64,000 nt of DNA from Megascapheus bottae. Its lineage: Eukaryota; Chordata; Mammalia; Rodentia; Geomyidae. Position 1 is the stretch's first letter; each line of letters opens with the position of its first letter. Below, one piece after another: positions 11,225 to 23,300 of this stretch. Position numbers and translations under genes: made by a program. The notes below the pieces were generated by a model, which was not told the origin of the DNA, did not search any database, and worked only from the letters and a program-made list of their open reading frames with translations. The stretch is taken from contig JANJXV010000153.1 of NCBI GenBank assembly GCA_024803745.1, forward strand, positions 806,001-870,000, given 5' to 3'.

Positions 11225-12585
11225 AAGAAGGTTGTAGTTTGTGGGCAGGATGATGGGTTCAAATAGGTTTCCTCTCAATATACCTCTTCTGAGTTTCCCT
11301 GGAGTTTCCTGGCTTTCTTCCTAGAGAAATGCCTGATATACTGGAATTTTGTCTTGGCCCTGATCCAGCATCTACTTCTTCAAGTGAGACATCCATATCT
11401 CTCATGCCTGAGATCTGAGCCTCCTGACCTTTGGCAACAGCACAGCAACATCTTTCTTCCTCCTGAGCCACAGGCCAAGGGAGCTGACTTGAGCTGGTTG
11501 TCACATACAGTGGCTTGGTTACCAGGGTTCCATATTCTGTTCCATTGTGAGGGAGGTAGGGTCACATTTCAAGGCCCAATGACCAAAGCTCCTTGCTCAC
11601 AGAACACCTCCCCAAAGACATACTGGAGGCTGAATCTCCCTTCCCACCTCACATATGGATGTAGTAAACAGCACACCTTTTTGTTCAAATCCCAAGTCAT
11701 TAACTAGGCGTAAGTGCTAGCCTGGTCTCAGGCTCAAGGAGCCTTTCTTAGGTAAGATCCAAACTTAACTGTCACTATTCCCCTTAGACTTCACAAGACA
11801 TTTTGCTTCACAGTGCCTTCTCAGCTTGCATTTTGCCTCTTGCACATTTTCTTGGCTAGTCCTGGTACTTGACCTCAGAGCCTGACCATTGTTCTTACGC
11901 TTTCTTTAGGCTATAGCTGTCCCACCAAGCCACAGCACCACTTCCAGAGTTTTCTATGTATATGGTACTGCAGAATCAAACCGGACTCTTTTTGTGTGGT
12001 AGCCAAGCACTCTACAAATAGATGAAAGACCCAGGCCATCTTGCACATATTTTTCACTTCAATCTACTAGGACGTTGTTAGGTTTCTGTATCCTAATCTA
12101 TTTTTCTTCCTGATGAATATCTGTGCTGTCATCTGTAAAAATGCAAGTGGGAAAATCACAGAAGCATTGGTGACATAAAAAAAGTCTTACAGACATAGAT
12201 AAGTGTTCATTCTTTGTAGGAGAAAGGATATTTTGATATGATGATGATGACTATTTATAAATACTTAATCGGGGTTTAGAGTTTGGCCCAGTGGTAGAGT
12301 GCTTGCCTAGCATCCATGAAGATCTAGGTTTGAGTCCTTAATATCACACAGATATAAAAATCCATATGGCAATGTGGCTCAAGTGGCAGAGGGCTAGACT
12401 TGGGAAAAGCCAAGAGCAGTGCTCAGGCCCTGAGTTCAAGCCCCAGAAAAAACAAAAGAAAAGAAAAGAAAAGAAATGTGCTTTTTACAAGTTATTCACT
12501 CACAGCATTTGCCTCTGAATTCTTCGCTTCTGCATCTTGTGACTTATCCCTTTCCCTCAATGTAGACAAGAAAAACAGATTTTAT
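11225..12585 (+). repeat. Arm copy of the host part of the tandem unit (left arm)
   Basis: From 'gttgtagtttgtgggcagg' to 'gtagacaagaaaaacag' this matches the first ~1.4 kb of each tandem unit (17221-18594, 24652-26029, 59034-60424 and, partly, 13870-14903). It shares two SINEs at the same places (about 11845-12045 minus and 12270-12475 plus) and a short ATG repeat near 12237. On the minus strand, just upstream of the RasGEF_N-like exon, an open segment containing PVAQEEERCCCAVAKGQE is kept in all copies. It could be an old upstream exon, but I cannot identify it. Confidence 0.9.
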
Positions 12586-13515
12586 TACTTGCTATCCTGT
12601 TGTCCAATCTTTGGATATTAATTCAAAATACAATATTGCCTGAGATATTGTGTGTGTGCATGTGTGTGTGTATCTGCCAATGTGTGCATGCACACATGTG
12701 TACAGGGTTTAGGGCTTACTCATAGGGCCTGTGTGATAACCCTCAGCATCTTTTCCTCAAAGGTATTGGTCTTTCACTTGTAGCTTATTATAGCTAATTG
12801 GAGTTGAGAGATTCACTCAATTTCTTGCCCTGTGCATTGGAACCCAGTGCTGGGTTCTCATATTGTTAATTGTAGCTATAGAGAAGCCTGAGGTCTGGGG
12901 ATCCTCGTTAGAATCCAGCCCCTGAAAGAAAGTCACTGATAGAAATCTTTATCTTCAGTTAAGCACGAATAAATAAGGCAAAAGTGGAACTGTGGCTCAG
13001 TTCCTCTTGTAGCAGCCATGAGAAAATTAGTAATTGGCAGCACCTGGTCCCTGAGAGAAATCCTTAGAACTGGTTCAAAGAAAGAAAGAAAATAATGAAA
13101 AAAATTAAAACTTGCTGAGGAATCCATAAGGATAAACGTGCCTGTGAATAATCTTGTCATTTCAGATTCCCTCAAGAGCTTATGTCTCTCTATATTTTTT
13201 TCAAGTTTTTTTAAAGATATTTACATATTTTCTATCTTTCTTAAACAGAGATAGCCATCCACAAAACACAAACACAAACTCTCACACAGTATACCACCCA
13301 CCCATAAGTGTCTGGCTATGTATATATGTATAGTCATATGTATTGATCTGTCTCTCTATACTAATATATTAATGCATAAACATATGTATTTAGACAAACA
13401 GGAAACATACATAGATAGGTCTCAGGCATTTCCAGATTTTGTGCAAGTCTTCTGAGTGCAACTTACCATTGTATTGTTTGTCAAGATAGAGTCCCTCTAA
13501 CTTTTGGCCAGCTTC
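12586..13515. other. Arm segment with (TG)n, no gene seen
   Basis: It contains TG-rich sequence (about 12645-12700, mirrored near 43380-43432) and AT-rich DNA. The small minus-strand frames at 12933-13175 and 13390-13578 have no recognisable motif and are identical in the mirror, which reflects arm identity more than coding. Confidence 0.5.
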
Positions 13516-13519
13516 TTGT

Positions 13520-13725
13520 CCTTTGATACTTTTTTCTGCCAGTCCTCGGTTTTGAACGCTAGGCCTGGATGCTGTCACTGAGCTTGAGCTTCTTGCATTC
13601 AGTAGTTTATTGCAGATAAGAGTCTCATGGAGTTTCTGTCCTGGGCTGGCTTTGAATTGTGATCCTCAGATCTCAAACTCCTGAGTAGCTAGGATGACAG
13701 TCTTGAGCTACCAGTACCTGGTTCC
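13520..13725 (-). repeat. ID-like SINE, minus strand, near the inner arm edge
   Basis: It has the 'gccagtcctcggttttgaac' body end and 'ctcctgagtagctaggatga' head in reverse complement. Mirrored at about 42355-42560. Confidence 0.85.
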
Positions 13726-13869
13726 TTTGCCTCTTTTACCCTTTTTTTGGCCCCACCACAGGCATGGTATCTACCTTCCTATGTTCTCTCCACCTTCCCC
13801 CAGACAGGGGTCTGACAGATGTTTTCCACCCACTTATTCATGTTCTCCTCTGTATTGGCTGACAGCTAA

Positions 13870-14534
13870 AGATCCTTGCTCACAAAAGACCTCACCAAAG
13901 ACATACTGGAGGCTGAATCTCTCCTCCAGTCTCACAATATACATGTGGATGTAGTATACAGCACACCTTATTTGTCCAATCCCAATGTCTTCCACTAGGC
14001 CCAACTACCAGTCTGGTCTCAGGCTCAAGGAGCCTTTCTTAGGTAACATCCAAACTTAAGGGTCAATATTGCCCTCATCCTTTACAAAACATTTGCTTCA
14101 CAGTGCCTTCTCTGCCTGCATTTTGCCCCTTGTCGAATTTTTTTTGTTTTTGCTAGTCTTGGGACTTGACCTCAGAGTGTGAACATTGTTCTTGGGCTTT
14201 CTTTAGGCTTTAGCTGTCCCACCGAGCCACAGCACCACTTGCAGCGTTTTCTATGTATGTGGTAATGAGGAATCAAACCTGAGGCTTACTGCTTGGTAGC
14301 CAAGGACTCTCGCACTAGGTCAAACACACAGGGCATCTTGCACATATTTTTGACGTCGATCTACTAGGATATTATTAGGTTTCTGTATCCTAATCAATTT
14401 TTTCCTGATGATTAGCTTTGCTGTCATGTGTAAAAAATGCAAGAGGGAAAAACACAGAAGAATTAGTGAAATTAAAAAAAAAGCATTAGACACAGTTAAG
14501 TGTTCATTCTTTGTAGGAGAAAGGATATTTGGAT

Positions 14535-14577
<43 letters not shown>

Positions 14578-17220
14578 CTTTATAATTACTATGTCAGGGT
14601 TGAGAGTTTGGCATAGTGGTAGAGTGCTTGCCTAGCATCCATGAAGATCTGGGTTTGATTGCTCAGTACCACATAGATAGAAAATCTAGATGTGGCACTG
14701 TGGCTCAAGTGGCAGAGGGCTAGACTTGAGAAAACCCGGGGACAGTGCTCAGGCCCTGAATTCAAGCCCCAAGACTGGCAGAAAGATAAAAGAAAATGAA
14801 AATGCTTTTTGCGAGGTAATTCACTCACAGCATTTGCTTCTGAAATCTTCGCTTCTGCATCTTGTGAAATACCCCTATCCCTCAACGTAGACAAGAAAAA
14901 CAGATCCATCCCATGGTCCACTGTGAGGCCACTGGTTGGGCTAAGAGCTAGTGGTGCAGCAACACATAAGTTTTATTCTAATACTTTCCAAACTTTGTAT
15001 TGAAATATGCTACCTACTTACCAACTTATGTCAGTTATCCTTATGCTATAACTTTTCTTCATTACTACAATATTCTTACACTCCTACGTTAATCCTCTTG
15101 CACCTCCCCTGACCTCTCTCATTCTTTTTTTCAATCTCTGGACCTCTGCTCGTCTTTCAACCTTTATACTGCACGGATCTACACTTGATGGCTGTTGAGC
15201 AATATTGTATATGTAGGTGGTTAATTATTCTCTAGGCTCAGAGGGACTTAAAGACAATAGAGATTGGATTGAGAGGCTTATTGTTTTGGGTATAAATCGC
15301 TTATCAGTGGTTGTATTAGGCTGGTCTGTAAGTGCACAAAAAGAAAGAGTGATAATACCAATCAAAACTTGTGAACATCTAGTGTCTGCCAGCTACAGAG
15401 GTCTAGGTTGGTTATATCTGAAAAACTATAATCGTATTTAGTAGTAATCTTGCTCCCATTTTCAAATGGGCAGAACAAGAAACTCAAGAAAAATGTCAAA
15501 TCAAGAAACAACATCCCCCACCCAATGTAAACAGACAATGGAACAGTCACTGGCAAACCTAGAGGAGAGTCTTCCAATTGCTACACAAATGCAATTGATA
15601 AACATCATTAAGGAAAAACGTGAAAATATAAAGAAAGAGATAATGGAGGAAGCCATACCTGAACAAGAGGAAAGCAAAAACAAGGTGATAAGTGAAAAAG
15701 AAGAAGCCATAAAGGAGGCCATAATAAAGGTTTTTCAAAGAAAGATGGATGAATTCAAAGAATCCACAAATAAAAACGTGACCAAACTCCAGCAAATGTC
15801 CAAAGAAAATAAAGCTACTGAGCTAACCACTCAAAAGGAAATCAAGGAGATAAAGAAATCCATACATGATCTAAAACAAGGGATGCAAGGCATCAAAAGT
15901 GAGCAATTAGAAGCAAGGGAGATGAAAAATAAAGTAGATAGCTTTGATAGCAGGTTAGACATTGCAGAGGAGAGAATTTCCGTGGCTGAAGATAATTTAG
16001 GTATTATAAAGAACAGAAAATGAGTCAATCCAAATCTAGGAAATATGAGAGAGCGCTTCAGGAGGTCCAAGATACAATTAGGAAGCCTAATTTAAGGCTA
16101 GTTGGTACAGAGGAGGGCGTGGAGAAAGAGGTCAATGGTATTGGAAATATACTTCAGGGAATCATCTCAGAGAATTTCCCAAATATCCAGAAGGGCAGGC
16201 CCATGCAGATACGAGAAGCTTTTAGAACCCCAAACAGACCTGACCAGAAAAGAACATCCCACCGCCACATTGTGATCCGAACTGGATCAATAGAAACGAA
16301 AGGAAAGATCCTAAAGGCAGCCAGGGAAAAGGGATCAGTAACCTACAAAGGCAAACCAATCAGAATAACCCCAGATTTCTCAGCAGAGACCATGCAAGCA
16401 CGAAGTGACTGGAAGCATATATGTCATGCCCTTATATCAAATAACTACCAACCAAGAATACTGTAGCCAGCTAAGCTCTCATTCATAACTGAGGGAACAA
16501 TAAAAACATTCCATTCCAGGGAAAAGCTGCAACAATATGTCGAAACAAAACCAACACTACAGAGAATTCTCAAAGATGCTCTATACAAAGAAAACCAAAA
16601 TAAATGCAATATAGAGAAAGAAATTGCACCTAAAAAGCATACCATCTAAGGACCACAAGAACTGTCAAGACACAGGGCCTACTAAAAGCTTTTAAAAATG
16701 GTAGGAACTAATAAATATCTCTCAATCCTAACTCTCAATATCAATGGACTTAACTCTCCAATTAAACGGCATAGGTTGTCTAGTTGGATCAAAAAGCAAG
16801 AGCCATCGTTCTGCTGACTTCGAGAGACACATCTTACCCAAAAACAATCATCTTTTGAAAGTGAGAGGTTGGAATAAACTCTATCAAGCTAACTGCCCCC
16901 ATAAACAGGCTAGAGTTGCCATCCTCATATCAGATACAATAGACTTCAAACTAAAATTAGTAAGAAAAGACAAAGAAGGTTATCCCATATTGGTATAGTA
17001 TCTCACTTTGTTATCTGATATATTGAATTTATTTGTATTTGGATATTTGAAATTTGATAGGGAAGGGGGGAAGACCAAGACGGGTGGGGGGTGTGGGGTT
17101 GGAGGGAAATGGGTACCAAGACATGTGAAAGGGTATCAATGTATGTGAATTAATGCACCTTCTATCTGGCAAATATCATCTAACCCTTATACTAATTACA
17201 ATAAAAAAATGAAAAAAAAA
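13870..17220 (+). repeat. Tandem unit A (5'-truncated, internally deleted)
   Basis: Immediately after the arm edge the sequence enters the unit at a point equivalent to about 17585 in unit B ('agatccttgctcac'), so its first ~360 bases are missing. The host part runs to about 14903 and contains the shared SINEs (about 14140-14335 minus and 14600-14795 plus) and an ATG microsatellite of about 14 repeats at 14536-14577. The rest is an internally deleted L1. Confidence 0.92.
14904..17220 (+). mobile_element. L1 copy A, internally deleted
   Basis: The 5' region (about 14904-15465) is followed by ORF1 at 15466-16466, broken by a 4-base deletion near 16013 (second frame 16020-16466). The start of ORF2 (about 16690-16980) then joins directly to the L1 3' UTR at 'aaggttatcccatattgg', removing about 3.74 kb relative to copy B. 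A GGTTA shared by both sides marks the junction. The polyadenylation signal AATAAA is at 17200-17205, before the A-rich tail. The 5' boundary is uncertain. Confidence 0.9.
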
Positions 17221-19156
17221 GAAAGTTGTAGTGTGTGGGGAGGATGATGGGGTCAAATACATTTCTTCTTAGAAATTTACCTCATCTGATTGCCCTGGAT
17301 TTTCCTGGCCTTCTTCTTAGAGAAAGTTCTGTTATACTGGATTTGTGGCTTGGCAATGATCTAGCATGTATATCTTCGAGTAAGACATCCACAACTTCCA
17401 TGCCTCAGACTCGAGTTTCATGACCTTTGGCAACAGCACAGCAACATCTTTCTTCCTCCTGAGCCACAGGCCAAGTGAGCTGGCTTGAGCTGGTTGTTAG
17501 TTACAGTGGCTTGGTTACCAGGGTTCCATATTCTGTTCCATTGTGAGGGAGGCAGTGTCACCTTTCAGGGCCCAATGACCAAAGATCCTTGCTCATAGAA
17601 GACCTCACCAAAGACATACTGGAGGCTGAATCTCTCCTCCAATCTCACAATATACATGTGGATGTAGTATACAGCACACCTTATTTGTCCAATCCCAATG
17701 TCTTCCACTAGGCCCAACTACCAGTCTGGTCTCAGGCTCAAGGAGACTTTCTTTGGTAAGATCCAGACTTAAGGGTCAATATTGCCCTCATCCTTTACAA
17801 AACATTTGCTTCACAGTGCCTTCTCTGCCTGCATTTGCCCCTTGTCTAATTTTTTTTGTTTTTGGTAGTCTTGGGACTTGACCTCAGAGTGTGAACATTG
17901 TTCTTGGGCTTTCTTTAGGCTTTAGCTGTCCCACCGAGCCACAGCACCACTTGCAGCGTTTTCTATGTATGTGGTAATGAGGAATCAAACCTGAGGCTTA
18001 TTGCTTGGAAGCCAAGTACTCAACCACTAGGTCAAACACACAGGGCATCTTGCACATATTTTTGACGTCAATCTACTAGGATATTATTAGGGTTCTGTAT
18101 CATAATCAATTTTTTCCTGATGATTAGCTTTGCTGTCATGTGTAAAAAATGCAAGAGGGAAAAACACAGAAGAATTAGTGAAATTAAAAAAAAAGTATTA
18201 GACACAGTAATGTGTTCATTCTTTGTAGGAGAAAGGATATTTGGATATGATGATGATGATGATGAAGACTTTATAATTACTATGTCAGGGTTGAGAGTTT
18301 GGCATAGTGGTAGAGTGCTTGCCTAGCATCCATGAAGATCTGGGTTTGATTGCTCAGTATCACATAGATAGAAAATCTAGATGTGGCACTGCGGCTCAAG
18401 TCGCAGAGGGCTAGTCTTGAGAAAACCAGAGGACAGTGATCAGGCCCTGAATTCAAGCCCCAAGACTGGCAGAAAGATAAAAGAAAATAAAAATGCTTTT
18501 TACGAGGTAATTCACTCACAGCATTTGCTTCTGAAATCTTTGCTTCTGCATCTTGTGAAATACACCTTTCCCTCAACGTAGACAGGAAAAAGAGATCCAT
18601 CCCATGGTCCACTGTGAGGCCACTGGTTGGGCTAAGAGCTAGTCGTGCAGCAACACATAATTTTTATTCTAATACTTTCCAAACTTTGTACTCAAATATG
18701 CTACCTACTTACCAACTTATGTCAGTTATCCTTATGCTATAACTTTTCTTCATTACTACAATATTCTTACACTCCTACGTTAATCCTCTTGCACCTCCCC
18801 CGACCTCTCTCATTCTTTTTTTCTATCTCTGGACCTCTGCTCGTCTTTCAACCCTTATACTGCACGGATCTACACTTGATGGCTGTTGAGCAATATTGTA
18901 TATGTAGGTGGTTAATTATTCTCTAGGCTCAGAGGGACTTAAAGACAATAGAGATTGGATTGAGAGGCTTATGGTTTTGGGTATAAATCGCTTATCAATG
19001 GTTGTATTAGGCTGGTCTGTAAGTGCACAAAAAGAAAGAGTGATAATACCAATCAAAACTTGTGAACGTCTAGTGTCTGCCAGCTACAGAGGTCTAGGTT
19101 GGTTATATCTGAAAAACTATAATCGTATTTAGTAGTAATCTTGCTCCCATTTTCAA

Positions 19157-20161
19157 ATGGGCAGAACAAGAAACTCAAGAAAAATGTCAAATCAAGAAAC
19201 AACATCACCCACCCAATATAAACAGACAATGGAACAGTCACTGGCAAACCTAGAGGAGAGTCTTCCAAGTGCTACACAAATGCAATTGATAAACATCATT
19301 AATGAAAAATGTGAAAATATAAAGAAAGAGATAATGGAGGAAGCCATACCTGAACAAGAGGAAAGCAAAAACAAGGTGATAAGTGAAAAAGAAGAAGCCA
19401 TAAAGGAGGCCATAATAAAGGTTTTTCAAAGAAAGATGGATGAATTCATAGAATCCACAAATAAAAACGTGACCAAACTCCAGCAAATGTCCAAAGAAAA
19501 TAAAGCTACTGAGCTAACCACTCAAAAGGAAATCAAGGAGATAAAGAAATCCATACATGATCTAAAACAAGGGATGCAAGGCATCAAAAGTGAGCAATTA
19601 GAAGCAAGGGAGATGAAAAATAAAGTAGATAGCTTTGATAGCAGGTTAGACAATGCAGAGGAGAGAATTTCGGTGGCTGAAGATAATTTAGGTATTATAG
19701 AGAAAGAACAGAAAATGAGTCAATCCAAATCTAGGAAATATGAGAGAGCGCTTCAGGAGGTCCAAGATACAATTAGGAAGCCTAATTTAAGGCTAGTTGG
19801 TATTGAGGAGGGCGTGGAGAAAGAGGTCAATGGTATTGGAAATATACTTCAGGGAATCATCTCAGAGAATTTCCCAAATATCCAGAAGGGCAGGCCCATC
19901 CAGATACGAGAAGCTTTTAGAACCCCAAACAGACCTGAACAGAAAAGAACATCCCACCGCCACATTGTGATCCGAACTGGATCAATAGAAACGAAGGGAA
20001 AGATCCTAAAGGCAGCCAGGGAAAAGGGATCAGTAACCTGCAAAAGCAAACCAATCAGAATAACCCCAGATTTCTCAGCAGAGACCATGCTAGCACGAAG
20101 TGACTGGAAGCATATATGTCATGCCCTTAAATCAAATAACTACCAACCAAGAATACTATAG
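19157..20161 (+). CDS. L1 ORF1 protein, longest copy (334 aa, C-terminally short)
   Basis: This is the RNA-binding chaperone of LINE-1, which coats L1 RNA in cytoplasmic particles. The frame starts at MGRTRNSRKMSNQETTSP. Residues ~50-190 are Glu/Lys-rich with heptad-like spacing, consistent with the trimer coiled coil. After that come RRM-like and C-terminal regions with RKPNLRLVGIEEG, GRPIQIREAFRTPNRP, SHRHIVIR and NNYQPRIL. The stop TAG at 20159-20161 falls where related ORF1 proteins continue with a Tyr-Pro-Ala-Lys stretch, and similarity (KLSFITEGTIK) resumes after it. The protein is therefore probably shortened by some 60 residues. Unlike copies A, C and D, it keeps GAGA near 19700 and so has no frameshift. 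Confidence 0.8.
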   Translation: MGRTRNSRKMSNQETTSPTQYKQTMEQSLANLEESLPSATQMQLINIINEKCENIKKEIMEEAIPEQEESKNKVISEKEEAIKEAIIKVFQRKMDEFIESTNKNVTKLQQMSKENKATELTTQKEIKEIKKSIHDLKQGMQGIKSEQLEAREMKNKVDSFDSRLDNAEERISVAEDNLGIIEKEQKMSQSKSRKYERALQEVQDTIRKPNLRLVGIEEGVEKEVNGIGNILQGIISENFPNIQKGRPIQIREAFRTPNRPEQKRTSHRHIVIRTGSIETKGKILKAAREKGSVTCKSKPIRITPDFSAETMLARSDWKHICHALKSNNYQPRIL

Positions 20162-20388
20162 GCAGCTAAGCTCTCATTCATAACTGAGGGAACAATAAAA
20201 TCATTCCATTCCAGGGAAAAGCTGCAACAATATGTCGAAACCAAACCAACACTACAGAGAATTCTCAAAGATGCTCTATAAATAGAAAACCAAAATAAAT
20301 GCAATATAGGGAAAGAAATGGCACCTAAAGAGCATACCATCTAAGGACCACAAGAACTGTCAAGACACAGGCCCTACTAAAAGCTTTT

Positions 20389-23300
20389 AAAAATGCTAGG
20401 AACTAATAAATATCTCTCAATCCTAACTCTCAATATCAATGGACTGAACTCTCCAATTAAACGGCATAGGTTGTCTAGTTGGATCAAAAAGCAAGAGCCA
20501 TCGTTCTGCTGACTTCGAGAGACACATCTTACCCAAAAACAATCATTTTTTGAAAGTGAGAGGTTGGAATAAACTCTATCAAGCTAACTGCCCCCATAAA
20601 CAGGCTGGAGTTGCCATCCTCATATCAGATACAATAGACTGCAAACTAAAATTAGTAAGAAAAGACAAAGAAGGTTACTACATACTACTAAAGGGATCAT
20701 TCCTCCAGGAAGACATAACGATCCTAAATATTTACACACCCAATCCCGGAGCTCCAAACTTCATCAAGCAAACTTTACTTACAATGAAACCATACATAGA
20801 TCGAAATACAGTGATTGTTGGTGAGGTTAACACACCACTCTCACCTATGGACAGATCAACAAGGCAAAAACTTAAAAGAGAAACCTTAGAACTGAACAAC
20901 TATATAGACCAACTAGATCTAACAGACATCTGCAGAATATTCCACCCAGTAACACCACAATATACGTTTTTCTCAGCAGCACATGGAACATTTTCCAAAA
21001 TAGACCACATCTTAGGCCATAAAGCAAACCTGGACAGATTCAGAAACACTGAAATTATTCCATGCACACTCTCAGACCATAAAGGCATCAAATTGGAGCT
21101 GAACACACATCTCCACCAAAGAAAACCCTGTACTCATGGAGACTGAACAACACATTGTTGAATCAAAAACAATGGGTAATCGAAGAGATCAGAACAGATA
21201 TCCAACTGTTTATGAAATTTAACAATAAGGAGCACACAAATATCAACTCCTTAGGGACACAACAAAGGCAGTACTCAGAGGAAAATTTATAGCACTGAGT
21301 GCCTACAACAGCAAGTTGGAAAAATGGCAAACCAACTAGTTAATGTCTCACCTTAACCTCATGGAAAAAGAGCAACAAACCAACCCTAAACCCATTAGGA
21401 GAAAGCAAATTATTAAAATCAAAGCAGAATTAAATGATTTGGAATATAAAAAATCTATAGAAAGAATCAACAAAACAAGGAGTTGGTTCTTTGAAAGAAT
21501 TAACAAAATTGACAAGCCCTTAGCAAATCTTACCAAAAAAAGAAGAGAGCATATCGAAATAAACAAAATCGCAGATGAAAATGGTAATATCACGACAGAA
21601 ATTACCAAGATCCAGAATATCATGAGGGAATACTTCTCAAACCTTTACGCCAACAAATTTGAGAATCTAGAAGAAATGGATGAATTCCTAGACAATATTA
21701 ACATACACACACTGAACAAAGAAAAGCTAACCCAAATCAACAGGCCTATTTCAAGCTCTGAAATAGAAATGGAAATTAGACAACTTCCACTTAAAAAGAG
21801 TCCAGGGCCAGATGGATTCACAGCTGAATTCTATAAGGTCTTCAAAGCAGAGCTCACACCAATACTCCTCAAGCTCTTCAACGAAATTGAAAATGAAGGT
21901 TCTTTACCAAACTCATTCTGTGAAGCCAGTATATCCCTCATCCCCAAACCAGACAGAGATTCATCAAAGAAAGAGAACTATAGACCCATTTCTTTGATGA
22001 ACATCGATGCAAAACTTCTCAACAATATACTGGCCAACCGTCTACAAGAACTCACCAAAAAAATATACACTATGATCAAACTGGATTCATCACAGGGAGG
22101 CAAAGGTGGTTCAACATACACAAATCAATTAATATAATTCAACACATCAACAGGAGCAGGGATAAAATCACATGATTGTCTCAATAGATGCGGAAAAGGC
22201 ATTTGACAAGATCCAAAACCCCTTTATGTTAAAAGATGTGGACAATCTAGGAATCCATGGAACATTTCTCAATGTAATAAAGGCTGTGTATGAGAAACCC
22301 ACTGCTAGTATTATACTTAATGGTGAAAATCTAAAGCCATTCCCTCTAAAATCAGGAATGAGACAAGGATGCCCACTCTCTCCACTCCTTTTTAACATAG
22401 TACTAGAATTCCTAGGCAGTGCAATAAGGCAAGAAGCAAGCATAAAGGGGATCCAAGTAGGGAAAGAGGAAATAAAACTATCCCTCTTTGCAGATGACAT
22501 GATTCTGTATTTAAAGAATCCTATAGACTCTACTCCCAAGTTCCTTGAGCTGATTCAAAGCTTTGGAAGGGTAGCAGGCCATAAAATCAACCCTCACAAA
22601 TCAACTGCCTTACTTTACGCCAACACTGAGAGGAACGAGGCAATAATCAGGAAAGAAAATCCTTTCACAATAGTCTCAAAGAAAATAAAGTACCTAGCAA
22701 TTACCTTAACTAAGAATGTAAAGGACCGTTTAGATGAAAACTTTAAAACCCTAAAAAAGGAAATTAAAGCAGAACTAAGGAAATGGAAAAACATCCCATG
22801 CTCCTGGATTGGAAGAATCAACATTGTGAAAATGACAATCTTGCCAAGGGCTATCTACAAATTCAATGTAATACCCATCAACATCCCAATGTCATTCTTT
22901 AAAGACATAGAAGTGGCAATTCAAAATTTCATATGGAACAATAAAAGACCACGTATAGCAAAAACACTTCTTAGCAGAAAGAACAGCGCTGGAGGAATTT
23001 CAATTCCAAACTTAAGGCTCTATTACAGAGCTGTAATTCTCAAAACAGCTTGGTACTGGCACAAGAACAGGCCTGAAGTCCAATGGAGTAGAACTGCGGA
23101 CCCAGATATTAAACCACAGACCTATGGCCACCTAATCTTTGACCAGGGAGCCAAAAAAAATACAATGGAAGAAAGATAGCCTCTTCAACAAGTTGTGCTG
23201 GCAGAACTGGTTAAACACCTGCAGAAAAATAAAGTTGGATCCTTCTTTGTCACCTTGCACTAGAATTAACTCCAAATGGATCAAAGACGTGGAGGTAAAA

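Larger units (their letters stand above)
1..13869 (+). repeat. Left arm of a large inverted repeat (palindrome)
   Basis: The first bases of the window are the reverse complement of the bases ending at 56013, and pairing continues inward to 13869, which pairs with 42212 (the last shared bases are gacagctaa on the plus strand). Paired coordinates sum to about 56014 at the outer end, 55978 in the middle and 56081 at the inner end, so only a few indels separate the arms. Translations of 9433-9705, 12400-12621, 12933-13175 and 13390-13578 are identical to their partners in the other arm. The window opens inside this arm, so its true outer end may lie further left. Confidence 0.97.

Noticed and set aside
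12270..12475. tRNA-like promoter boxes that might suggest tRNA genes
   Set aside because: They belong to tRNA-derived SINEs with A-rich tails; no cloverleaf with intact arms was seen.
14408..14635. ORF with a run of Asp residues (also at 18120-18326 and 25552-25761)
   Set aside because: The Asp run is the translation of an ATG/GAT microsatellite whose length varies among units; the flanks are SINE and host non-coding DNA.
14589..14921. 110-codon minus-strand ORF in the host part of each unit
   Set aside because: It reads largely through the antisense of a SINE and the ATG repeat; the phrase 'LNSGPEHCPRVFS' is a typical antisense SINE translation.
15501..16070. Minus-strand ORFs antisense to L1 ORF1 (repeated in each unit)
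   Set aside because: They mirror the sense coding sequence of ORF1 and have no motif of their own.
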